Of a stretch of DNA of 11,448 nucleotides, positions 1 to 6,447 are shown one piece after another; the first letter of the stretch is position 1, and each line of letters starts with the position of its first letter. A program made the position numbers and the translations under genes. Source of the DNA: JASBZA01 sp964392065 (GTDB taxonomy: Bacteria; Bacillota; Clostridia; Saccharofermentanales; Fastidiosipilaceae); the NCBI GenBank assembly GCA_964392065.1, contig CAYMOG010000040.1, forward strand, positions 1 through 11,448. The letters run 5' to 3'. The notes beneath the pieces are model-generated. The model was not told the origin of the DNA and made no database searches. It was given only the letters and a program-made list of their open reading frames with translations.

Positions 1-13
1 CCTAGCCCTTGGA

Positions 14-622
14 CTAGTTGCGATTGAAGTAATCCGCTATATCGAATTCTGAAGAATTACTGAAGGCTTCTAATACGTCCATCATTTCTCTTATGCTTTC
101 TAATCCTTGGTATAAGGCGAAATACCCATAGGCTAAAAAGGCTGTGATTGGAATGAGAAGAACAGCAAGAACAATCATGAAGATACCTGGTTTAGCTTTG
201 GGTCTATAGCCTTTTTCGGGTTTATAGAGCACGCGCATCACAATTGTGAATATTAATATTATTACGGAAAATAAGAATGCGACGCCTGCCCCAATTGTCA
301 GTAAATTGTTCGTATTTATAAAGCCTACCATCTGTTCAAGTGAAGTAAATGTATTTTGATCGATGTTCATATAGGACAATAGACCTACAACTAGTGCAAT
401 AACCATGAGAATCGTTAATATCATTAGGATAATGGTGATTACTTTTAATATCGGTTTTTTGAGCCGCACGGGTGTATGGGCATCATGGGAAGTTACGTCT
501 TCTTTTCTCGGAAGTGTCTGGACAGGTGCATGGGAAACGTTAGGGCTTGATCCTGACTCGTAAGGATTTTCGGGAGAGGGGGATGGTGGGACTTGATTGG
601 ACGGAAGTTTATTGGAATCCAT
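14..622 (-). CDS. Proline-rich three-helix membrane protein of unknown function
   Basis: I do not recognise this 202-residue protein. Residues 1-55 are polar and rich in proline, serine and asparagine (for example VPPSPSPENP at 11-20) and look disordered. Three hydrophobic segments follow at about 59-85, 107-133 and 146-171. The basic residues just before the first helix and in the 134-145 loop (KPEKGYRPKAK) predict a cytoplasmic N-terminus and a short acidic tail outside. There is no cleavable signal peptide and no catalytic motif. The start lies 17 bases after the nitroreductase stop, with only a weak GAAG ribosome site, so it is probably co-transcribed with that gene. A disordered proline-rich tail on a small membrane protein is common in uncharacterised Gram-positive envelope proteins, but no function can be inferred. 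The reading frame is convincing because it is long, uninterrupted and has clear helices. Confidence 0.8.
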   Translation of the reverse strand: MDSNKLPSNQVPPSPSPENPYESGSSPNVSHAPVQTLPRKEDVTSHDAHTPVRLKKPILKVITIILMILTILMVIALVVGLLSYMNIDQNTFTSLEQMVGFINTNNLLTIGAGVAFLFSVIILIFTIVMRVLYKPEKGYRPKAKPGIFMIVLAVLLIPITAFLAYGYFALYQGLESIREMMDVLEAFSNSSEFDIADYFNRN

Positions 623-639
623 AATTATTACTTCTTTAA

Positions 640-1236
640 TTAGAGAACTCGAATTTGTTCTGTTAGTGAGATTTTTTCTTTGCTCACGGCAGGAATCTCG
701 ATAGAGCCGAAGGGCATTTGTGCTGTAAGTTCCCAGGAGTCCGGCAAGTCGAGCATTTCTCTTATACCACGATCGAAGCCTTCTTCATAGCCTAGGTTGT
801 TATGTTGCATCGAAGCGCCATAACCTAATTCGGTTAAGGCTAGCCATGTGCCGTATTGCACAATAGCTGAATTTCTCATCTTAATTTTCTGCCTGGCTTC
901 TGGATTTGGATTGGGAAGCGTTTTATAGATAGCTCTATCTTCGAAGAATAGAACGGTTCCTATACCTGAAATTGCCCCGTTATAAACTTCAGTAAACCAC
1001 TGGAACATTTTTTCGCTCATGATTTTCTGCTGCGTTGCATAGATATGTTCCCATACTTCTAAGTGTTTTTCGCGCGATAGAAGTACAAGTCTAGTAGCTT
1101 GAATATTCATGGCGGAAGGCGCTTGGTTTGCCACTTGTCCTAGGTAATTGGCAATCTCTTCTATAGAATGTTTTTGTTCTTGTCCCAAATGATATTGGGA
1201 TAAACGCTTCGTTACTAAATCTAAATAAGTTGACAT
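640..1236 (-). CDS. Nitroreductase-family FMN flavoprotein (Frm2/Hbn1-like)
   Basis: This 198-residue protein belongs to the nitroreductase fold, cytoplasmic enzymes that bind FMN and transfer electrons from NAD(P)H to nitro compounds, quinones or similar acceptors. The best marker is APSAMNIQATRLVLL (residues 39-53), which matches the FMN-binding 'PSsxNxQ' segment. Another is the stretch around 126-148 (VQYGTWLALTELGYGASMQH), which corresponds to the helix and loop 'AAxxLGlGa..QHyn' of the short Frm2/Hbn1-type subgroup. Length about 200 fits that subgroup. The N-terminal basic pair usual in classical nitroreductases is reduced here to KR at 10-11. The ATG is preceded by GGAG with a 7-base spacer. 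The natural substrate cannot be read from the sequence; detoxification or redox stress is a family-level guess. It sits between the MFS gene and the small membrane protein on the same strand. Confidence 0.88.
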   Translation of the reverse strand: MSTYLDLVTKRLSQYHLGQEQKHSIEEIANYLGQVANQAPSAMNIQATRLVLLSREKHLEVWEHIYATQQKIMSEKMFQWFTEVYNGAISGIGTVLFFEDRAIYKTLPNPNPEARQKIKMRNSAIVQYGTWLALTELGYGASMQHNNLGYEEGFDRGIREMLDLPDSWELTAQMPFGSIEIPAVSKEKISLTEQIRVL

Positions 1237-1269
1237 ATTATTTCTCCAGTTCTTAATTGAGAATAGAAT

Positions 1270-1300
1270 AACATAGAGATGGCTAGGCTTCTTGTATCAA
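1270..1300 (-). promoter_or_regulatory. Possible weak promoter of the nitroreductase gene
   Basis: On the minus strand, TTGATA (1295-1300) is followed after 19 bases by TATGTT (1270-1275), in the 87-base gap between the MFS stop and the nitroreductase start. The -35 matches five of six consensus positions and the -10 matches four of six, but the 19-base spacer is longer than ideal. It is a candidate only; read-through from the upstream pair is equally possible because no terminator is visible in the gap. Confidence 0.25.
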
Positions 1301-1323
1301 ATATTATGGCCAAAGCGCCAAAC

Positions 1324-2670
1324 TTAGTGATTTATACTATCTCCGTGACGCACTCTAAACATTGCAAGCAGAGCAACTAGGAAGCAAACTACCGCATAGA
1401 AGAAGAGCATAGAATAGTCTCCCACTAAATCGCGAATGACTCCAAACAATATAGGACTTAAGATAGCCGCTGTGAAGGAGAAGAGGTAGTAGTAGCCGGT
1501 GAAAGAGCCGACTGTTTTGGCCGAAGAAAACTCTAAGACCATAGGTAAGGAATTAATATTGATACAGGCCCAGAAAAATCCTCCGCCAATTAGAAGTATT
1601 TGCAGTAGGAATTGTGCAGGATGGAAAAGAATAGGAATGAAGAGCAAACTTATGCCAACTAATCCTAGGCGAATCGTCTTGGTGCGGCCCAGTTTCTGGC
1701 CGATGAAGCCGGCTGGTAGTGCGAAGGCTAAGAAGGATAGGGAGAATCCCGTAAGCATCATAGTCGCTTCTCCACCCGTCATACCGTAGGTAGAAGTTGC
1801 AAAAAGTGTAAAAAATGTTTCAATTCCGTTATAACCCATAAACCAAGCGAGGATAGCAATGAGGATGAAAATTAAACTGCTTTTCTCTTCTCTCTTAAGA
1901 TTCTTAAAAGCACTTAAACCTCTTAGTTTCGGTTGATCTTCCTGAGTTTCTATTCCTAACGCATCATCGTGAAGTTTATCTGCGAGGCGGATGTTTTCTC
2001 TTGCCTCTATTGCCCAGCGATTGCCAATACTCTGACGTAGATTTAGATTGTTTTTTTCGCGGTAGGAAATGGAATCAGGTTCTCTTACAAACAAGAGCAG
2101 TACGATGAGCGAGAGTGACATCACTACGGATGCCATGAAGAAAGCATAGAATTTCTGATCGCCAATATCGGAGAGATACCCGCCGACGAGGAAGGCTAGA
2201 ACAGAACCTACGCCGCCCATGAGATTTATGATGCCATTGGCCTTCGAACGTAGAGGTCTAGGTGTGACATCAGGCATGAGGGAAATAACTGGACTTCTCC
2301 ATAGGGACATAACGAGATTAAATAAGATGATGAAGGCCATAAAGGTCCAGAGTGTTTGTTGAAGTGGAATAAATGCGAAGAGAACGGCACAAATAGGAAG
2401 ACCTATGGCAATCCATGGCATGCGCCTACCGATTTTAGTATTTGTATTATCACTCCAGGCCCCGACTAGGGGTTGGAAAATCACGCCAAAGAAATTATCG
2501 ATGGTCATAATCGTACCAATCAATGTCCCACTCATTAAGAAACGTTGTTCTAGGATAAGTGGTACTTGAGAATTATAAATACTCCAAGCTAGGCTTGATG
2601 CAAGGAAGCCGAAGCCAATCAGAAAAGTTTGGGGATAGTTTAAAGGGAATTTTTTCTTAGGACTAGGCAT
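1324..2670 (-). CDS. MFS transporter, probably sugar or organic solute (12 helices)
   Basis: This is a 448-residue inner-membrane secondary transporter of the major facilitator superfamily. Twelve hydrophobic helices are visible, split by a hydrophilic central loop of about 70 residues after helix 6 (beginning near REPDSISYREKN and ending near NLKREEKSS). The helix 2-3 loop carries the MFS motif A-like sequence GAWSDNTNTKIGRRMPW, with the conserved Asp and GRR. The general look (N-terminal SLAWSIYNSQVPLIL, then SLWRSPVISLMPDVTP) recalls the sucrose/maltose-type SLC45/GPH-like permeases, but the substrate is not determined. An in-frame ATG exists at 2751, but the ATG at 2670 is preferred. It has AGGAGG 9 bases upstream, and the extra 27 residues would lie inside the phosphodiesterase gene. 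It overlaps the upstream phosphodiesterase by 8 bases, which suggests coupled translation and perhaps a shared substrate route. Confidence 0.88.
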   Translation of the reverse strand: MPSPKKKFPLNYPQTFLIGFGFLASSLAWSIYNSQVPLILEQRFLMSGTLIGTIMTIDNFFGVIFQPLVGAWSDNTNTKIGRRMPWIAIGLPICAVLFAFIPLQQTLWTFMAFIILFNLVMSLWRSPVISLMPDVTPRPLRSKANGIINLMGGVGSVLAFLVGGYLSDIGDQKFYAFFMASVVMSLSLIVLLLFVREPDSISYREKNNLNLRQSIGNRWAIEARENIRLADKLHDDALGIETQEDQPKLRGLSAFKNLKREEKSSLIFILIAILAWFMGYNGIETFFTLFATSTYGMTGGEATMMLTGFSLSFLAFALPAGFIGQKLGRTKTIRLGLVGISLLFIPILFHPAQFLLQILLIGGGFFWACININSLPMVLEFSSAKTVGSFTGYYYLFSFTAAILSPILFGVIRDLVGDYSMLFFYAVVCFLVALLAMFRVRHGDSINH

Positions 2671-3424
2671 GACTAATATCCTCCTTTGTTTTATTAAGAT
2701 AGGTAGCACGTATGGCCAAAGCTTTAGACACTTCATCTGTAATGATGGCATTTACACCAAGACTTAGTGCCGCTTGAATATATTGCTCTTCATTGGCTGT
2801 CCAGGTATGGACCGACATACCTGCTTCGTGGGCTCTGCTTACGAAGTCTGGCTTTTGTAAGCTGTTTAACATAGGATGTAAATTTTTTACGCCTAGAGAT
2901 TTGGCATAATTTATATCTTCTACAAGGATAGAACTATAGAGTAGACCTGATTTTTTCCCGTATCCTAAAGTCGCCATTTTAGCCATAGATTCGTGGTTAA
3001 AGGACGAGTAGTATACTTGATTCTCGAGATTATACTTCTCGACAAGTGCGACCACTTCTTCTTCCATGCCTGGATAGAAGAAAATGCTGTTCTTAAGTTC
3101 TATATTAATTTTATGGGGTTTACCTACGAAGTATTCAAGCACTTCTTCTAGCCTAGGAATGTGTTGCGAAGCGGGATGTCTGACCTGGGCTTTTACTTCC
3201 AAACTTTGTATTGCATCAGAACGTAGTTCTTGAACGAAACGATTGGTTCTTGTTAAGCGGGATAAATTCTCGTCATGATAGACAAATAATATACCGTCTA
3301 AACTTCGCTGAATATCTAGCTCAATTCCATCGGCTCCTAATTTGACAGCTTCTTGGAAGGCAGGCATTGTGTTTTCTGGATACACAGTACTGGCGCCTCG
3401 GTGGGCCCAAATCTCACTTATCAT
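2663..3424 (-). CDS. Glycerophosphodiester phosphodiesterase, cytoplasmic
   Basis: This 253-residue enzyme of the GDPD family hydrolyses glycerophosphodiesters (deacylated phospholipids) to glycerol 3-phosphate and the free alcohol. The TIM-barrel signature is complete: AHRGASTVYPENT gives the catalytic H8-R9 and E17-N18-T19. GADGIELDIQ gives metal ligands E35 and D37, and VYHDE gives the second catalytic histidine, H50. Later strands show NIELK near 118 and HTWTANEE near 205, both typical of the family. There is no signal peptide, so it should act in the cytoplasm on imported or recycled diesters. Length matches the short bacterial UgpQ-like class. The start has TGAGGT 7 bases upstream. The stop overlaps the MFS start, so an attractive but unproven idea is that the transporter brings in a substrate or exports a product of this enzyme. 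Confidence 0.93.
   Translation of the reverse strand: MISEIWAHRGASTVYPENTMPAFQEAVKLGADGIELDIQRSLDGILFVYHDENLSRLTRTNRFVQELRSDAIQSLEVKAQVRHPASQHIPRLEEVLEYFVGKPHKINIELKNSIFFYPGMEEEVVALVEKYNLENQVYYSSFNHESMAKMATLGYGKKSGLLYSSILVEDINYAKSLGVKNLHPMLNSLQKPDFVSRAHEAGMSVHTWTANEEQYIQAALSLGVNAIITDEVSKALAIRATYLNKTKEDISHA
2680..2687 (-). promoter_or_regulatory. Ribosome binding site that fixes the MFS start
   Basis: The minus strand reads AAAGGAGG here, 9 bases before the ATG at 2670. It lies inside the last codons of the phosphodiesterase gene. It is the reason for rejecting the longer reading frame that would start at 2751. Confidence 0.75.
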
Positions 3425-3540
3425 GGTATAAACCTCATTTACATAATAGATTCTTCCTTAGTTTAGCATGTTATGGCTTATTTTAAGCTTAAATTCTGCT
3501 AATATTAGTATTATAGATTGTAAGAATCGAGGAAATGAAA
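3425..3540. promoter_or_regulatory. Divergent intergenic region with two palindromes
   Basis: This very AT-rich 116-base gap separates the leftward phosphodiesterase-MFS pair from the rightward amidohydrolase-tsaE operon, so promoters for both directions are expected here. It contains two perfect palindromes, TTTAAGCTTAAA (3482-3493) and CTAATATTAG (3499-3508), only 5 bases apart. For the rightward operon, TATTAT (3509-3514) is a good -10, but there is no convincing -35 at the right distance. For the leftward operon the best -10 is TAAACT on the minus strand, also without a good -35. The palindromes sit where a regulator could act on both promoters; this is inference from position. Confidence 0.45.
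3529..3533 (+). promoter_or_regulatory. Ribosome binding site that fixes the amidohydrolase start
   Basis: GAGGA lies here. It is only one base from the first in-frame ATG at 3535 but seven bases from the second at 3541, so the second ATG is the likely start. Confidence 0.6.
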
Positions 3541-4740
3541 ATGGCAAAGTTAATCATAGGTAATGTCCACGTGCACAGCATGGATAGAGACATGGGTGAA
3601 ATAGAAAATGCATATATATTAATTGATGAGGATAAGATTGTGGAAGTAAAGGGGATGGACTCTCTAGAAGATAGTCTCCTCCAAGAAGTAGATTTCTTCG
3701 ACGGCTCAGGTTACATGGCTTATCCAGGATTTCTAGATGCGCATAATCACTTGGGAATGTTTGATGACCACCTCGGTTGGGAGGGTAGTGATGGTAATGA
3801 AGTAACCGATCCGGTTACACCAGAATTACGAGCCATTGACTCGATATTCCATGATGATGTAACCCTAGATGAAGCTATCCAAGGGGGAGTTACCTGCGTC
3901 ATGACCGGGCCGGGTAGCGCCAATGTTATCGGAGGTCAATTTGCGATTATTAAACCTTATGGACCCTCTGTAGATAGAATGCTTGTTATGGCACCTGCTG
4001 CGATGAAAGCGGCTCTAGGTGATAACCCCAAAGGCGTCTATGGAAGAAATCAAAAACGTCCCAGCACGCGCATGGCCAGTGCGGCTGTATTAAGAGAGAC
4101 CTTAGGGAATGCTAAGCGCTATTTAGAGAAGAAGGATAAGGAAGAGGAGATTGAATTTAATTTTCGACTAGAAGCACTAATACCTGTGCTTCGCCGTGAA
4201 CTTCCTCTCAAGATTCATGCCCATCGAGCAGATGATATCCTCACGGCCATCCGTATAGCCAACGAATTCGGTATTCGTTATACATTAGACCATTGTACGG
4301 AAGGGTATCTCATTTTAGATCAGTTGGAAGAAGCCTATAACCGCCGAGAAGAAGAGGGTTATGGTAGTTTAGAAGGTATTATTGTTGGCCCATTGATAAG
4401 CAGTCGCTCGAAACCTGAACTCACGAGATTATGGATAGGATCTGCCGCAGCAATTTATGAAACCGGTATACCCATGGCCATAGCAACGGATCATCCTGTT
4501 ATCCCAATAGAGTTTGGCGTATCGCAAGCGGCTCTTCTCATGCGAGAAGGCTTATCGAGAGAAGCGGCTCTAGAGGGGATTACGACTTCTGCAGCAAAAA
4601 TCATGGGTGTTGAAAACCGTGTAGGACGGTTAGCTCCAAGTCTCGATGCGGATGTGGTTTTATGGGCAGAAGATCCTCTCCTTCCATGGTCTAAACCCTA
4701 TGCAGTATTTGTCAATGGCAAGCTCGTCTATGAAGATTAA
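3541..4740 (+). CDS. Metal-dependent amidohydrolase, imidazolonepropionase-like
   Basis: This 399-residue protein of the amidohydrolase superfamily would hydrolyse an amide or similar C-N bond with a metal-activated water; the substrate is unknown. The N-terminal beta-sandwich (about 1-60) leads to the barrel. The metal motif is DAHNHLG with H68 and H70. KIHAHRADD gives H226 and H228, TLDHCTEGY gives H251, and ATDHP gives the final catalytic D317. The C-terminal end (GRLAPSLDADVVLWAEDPL) is the usual sandwich return. The HxH, His, His, Asp pattern without a carboxylated lysine fits the imidazolonepropionase/COG1228-like branch. The set HRADDI plus DHCTEGY is, as I recall it, typical of an uncharacterised subgroup common in Firmicutes. 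No hut genes are nearby, so histidine breakdown is not supported. Start chosen at 3541 by ribosome-site spacing. It overlaps tsaE and probably leads the operon. Confidence 0.88.
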   Translation: MAKLIIGNVHVHSMDRDMGEIENAYILIDEDKIVEVKGMDSLEDSLLQEVDFFDGSGYMAYPGFLDAHNHLGMFDDHLGWEGSDGNEVTDPVTPELRAIDSIFHDDVTLDEAIQGGVTCVMTGPGSANVIGGQFAIIKPYGPSVDRMLVMAPAAMKAALGDNPKGVYGRNQKRPSTRMASAAVLRETLGNAKRYLEKKDKEEEIEFNFRLEALIPVLRRELPLKIHAHRADDILTAIRIANEFGIRYTLDHCTEGYLILDQLEEAYNRREEEGYGSLEGIIVGPLISSRSKPELTRLWIGSAAAIYETGIPMAIATDHPVIPIEFGVSQAALLMREGLSREAALEGITTSAAKIMGVENRVGRLAPSLDADVVLWAEDPLLPWSKPYAVFVNGKLVYED

Positions 4741-5314
4741 TGCCATGACCTTTTTGGTCCGAAGTATAGAGGATACAGAAACTTTGGCCAGATCGCTTGC
4801 CCGAGAGCTACCTACGCGTATCCTCATTACGTTAGACGGAGACCTGGGAGCGGGGAAAACGACGTTTGTTGGTGCTCTTGCTCAAGCGCTAGGGGTGTCA
4901 GAGGATGTTTCATCACCCACTTTCACCATTCATCAACACTATTTAGGAGCTGACGTACGTTTATCGCATCTTGATGTTTATCGCTTGGAATCAGCAGAGG
5001 CATTTCGTTCTATTGGACTAGAAAGTGTATGGGAAGATGAAGAAATTGTTCTTCTAGAATGGTCTAGGATGATAGCAGAAATCTTGCCTGAGTCTTATCT
5101 GGGCATTGAAATTAATAGTCTTAGAGAGAAGGGTAGCATTGATTTCTCTACCTCTGGTCCTATTGTTCTAGAAGAGGATCTAACTCCGAGAATCTTCACA
5201 TTTATAGCACATGGAGAAGAGATAGACTCTATACTAGAAGCGTGGAGAAAAGCAAGGCATTTCCCCCACGACTTATTATTAGAAGGGAACGCAGATGAAA
5301 ATCTTAGCATTTGA
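4730..5314 (+). CDS. tsaE: TsaE, ATPase of tRNA t6A37 synthesis
   Basis: TsaE is the P-loop ATPase that binds the TsaB-TsaD complex and is needed in bacteria for repeated cycles of threonylcarbamoyl transfer to A37 of tRNAs reading ANN codons. The Walker A sequence GDLGAGKTT occupies residues 37-45 (K43). SSPTFTIHQHY, SHLDVYRLES and IVLLEWSRM follow in the family order. The 194-residue length exceeds the usual 150-160. The surplus is partly an insertion between the last strands (around REKGSIDFSTSG) and partly a charged tail (ARHFPHDLLLEGNADENLSI). The start is uncertain. ATG at 4730 overlaps the amidohydrolase by 11 bases, and ATG at 4745 lies just after its stop. Neither has a strong ribosome site, which suggests re-initiation from the upstream gene. 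The stop overlaps tsaB by 20 bases. Confidence 0.95.
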   Translation: MKINAMTFLVRSIEDTETLARSLARELPTRILITLDGDLGAGKTTFVGALAQALGVSEDVSSPTFTIHQHYLGADVRLSHLDVYRLESAEAFRSIGLESVWEDEEIVLLEWSRMIAEILPESYLGIEINSLREKGSIDFSTSGPIVLEEDLTPRIFTFIAHGEEIDSILEAWRKARHFPHDLLLEGNADENLSI

Positions 5315-5987
5315 TACGAGTACCCAGAGATTATTTGTGACGCTGACGGATGATGAGAGGATGCTTGCTAGTAGAGCGCTACATGATAGTAGTACGCATA
5401 TGAAAAATCTTCTGCCCACTGTCGATGAAATCCTAAGCGAGGCCGGTATGAAGAAGTCTGAATTAGAAGCGGTTGCAGTTTCTGTAGGGCCAGGTTCTTA
5501 TACAGGTATTCGTATAGGGGTTTCTCAGGCACAAGCTCTAGGTTTCGCACTTGGTATTCCGTGTATACCTCTGAATACACTAGATTTATTTGCAGACAGT
5601 AATAAGCGAGTGGGAAGACTTCTCTTATCCATGCTAGACGCAAGAAATAGGAGAGTTTATGCCAAAGCATTTTTAGGTGATTTGGAAATCTTAGAAACAC
5701 AGGTCGGTAATCTCGATCAGATTTGCGAGGCTCTTGTTGCGAGGGGAATCACCGCAGAAGAGATCGTGCTATGTGGCGATGAAAAAGTACTAGCCTATGC
5801 AGGGGATAAAGCTTTAGAAAAAATCTTTTCCGTGCCAGTAGAAGCTGTTTCCCATCCGTATTATACTTTGGATACTCTTGCGACGGCGGCACAGCGTTCT
5901 GAAATACTAATAGAACCGACTAATCTCTATCCAGCCTATTATCAAGCTACGGAAGCCGAGAGGAATTTCGATTACTATGTCGATTAG
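5295..5987 (+). CDS. tsaB: TsaB, non-catalytic partner of TsaD in t6A37 synthesis
   Basis: TsaB (formerly YeaZ) is the inactive actin-like paralogue of TsaD that dimerises with it and recruits TsaE. The 230-residue protein starts with the ASKHA phosphate-1-like strand MKILAFDTST. It contains the family hallmark SVGPGSYTGIRIGVSQAQAL followed by GFALGIPCIPLNTLD, where TsaB and TsaD interact. The second half (LSMLDARNRRVYAKAF, then LYPAYYQATEAERN at the end) also matches the family, and the length is normal. The ATG at 5295 has AAGGGA with about 6 bases of spacing, inside the end of tsaE. Its own stop overlaps rimI by 11 bases. TsaD is not in the window and must be encoded elsewhere. Confidence 0.96.
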   Translation: MKILAFDTSTQRLFVTLTDDERMLASRALHDSSTHMKNLLPTVDEILSEAGMKKSELEAVAVSVGPGSYTGIRIGVSQAQALGFALGIPCIPLNTLDLFADSNKRVGRLLLSMLDARNRRVYAKAFLGDLEILETQVGNLDQICEALVARGITAEEIVLCGDEKVLAYAGDKALEKIFSVPVEAVSHPYYTLDTLATAAQRSEILIEPTNLYPAYYQATEAERNFDYYVD

Positions 5988-6447
5988 ACCTGCACAATTG
6001 AACGATTTCTCTTTGCTCAAGACATTAGAACAAGCTAGTTTCAGTGATCCTTGGGGCGATACTGGATTGATAGAGGAACTAGAAGTTCATCATGAAGAAG
6101 GTTTCCATAGAGTCTATTTCTATGAGGAAGAGGGCATAACCAAGGCCTATTTGATAGGTTTTCGCCTAGAAGACGAATGGCAGATCTACCGTATTGCTGT
6201 TTTACCTTCCTATCGTCAACAGGGGATTGCTTCCAAGTTTTTACGGGGAATGCTCCAGTTGGCAAGACAAGCAGGTATAGTAAAATGTACACTTGAAGCT
6301 AGAGAAAATAATGTTGCGGCACTAGCACTCTATAGGAAGTTAGGATTTATAGAAGTAGGACGGCGCCCGAATTTCTATAGGGATACCGGAGAAGCCGCAG
6401 TATTATTAGATTGTGATTTAGAGGAGAGAGATGATGAAGACGAATGA
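5977..6447 (+). CDS. rimI: RimI-type ribosomal protein S18 N-acetyltransferase
   Basis: This 156-residue GNAT-fold enzyme is predicted to acetylate the N-terminal alanine of ribosomal protein S18 (and possibly other N-termini) with acetyl-CoA. Motif A is IYRIAVLPSYRQQGIASKFL, with the acetyl-CoA loop QQGIA. Motif B is LEARENNVAALALYRKLGF, the classic RimI 'LEVRxxNxxAxxLYxklGF'. It is followed by EVGRRPNFYRDTGEAAVLL, where the usual final 'EDAxxM' is EAAVLL. Adjacency to tsaB is conserved in many bacteria and supports RimI over a general GNAT. The ATG lies inside the last codons of tsaB with GAGAGGA about 12 bases upstream. The gene ends 14 bases inside the aminopeptidase gene. The acetylation target is known from the family rather than shown here. 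Confidence 0.9.
   Translation: MSIRPAQLNDFSLLKTLEQASFSDPWGDTGLIEELEVHHEEGFHRVYFYEEEGITKAYLIGFRLEDEWQIYRIAVLPSYRQQGIASKFLRGMLQLARQAGIVKCTLEARENNVAALALYRKLGFIEVGRRPNFYRDTGEAAVLLDCDLEERDDEDE

Noticed and set aside
1306..1320. TGGC-GCTTTG-GCCA stem after the MFS stop as a terminator.
   Set aside because: Only four base pairs and no T-run follows on the minus strand.
1324..2751. Longer MFS protein starting at 2751.
   Set aside because: The extra 27 residues lie within the phosphodiesterase gene and have no membrane-protein character, while the ATG at 2670 has a strong AGGAGG.
4646..5314. Longer TsaE starting at 4646 inside the amidohydrolase gene.
   Set aside because: The extra residues show no similarity to TsaE; the family N-terminus begins near 4730-4745.
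5368..5700. 110-codon minus-strand reading frame inside tsaB.
   Set aside because: It overlaps the most conserved part of TsaB and has no recognisable domain.
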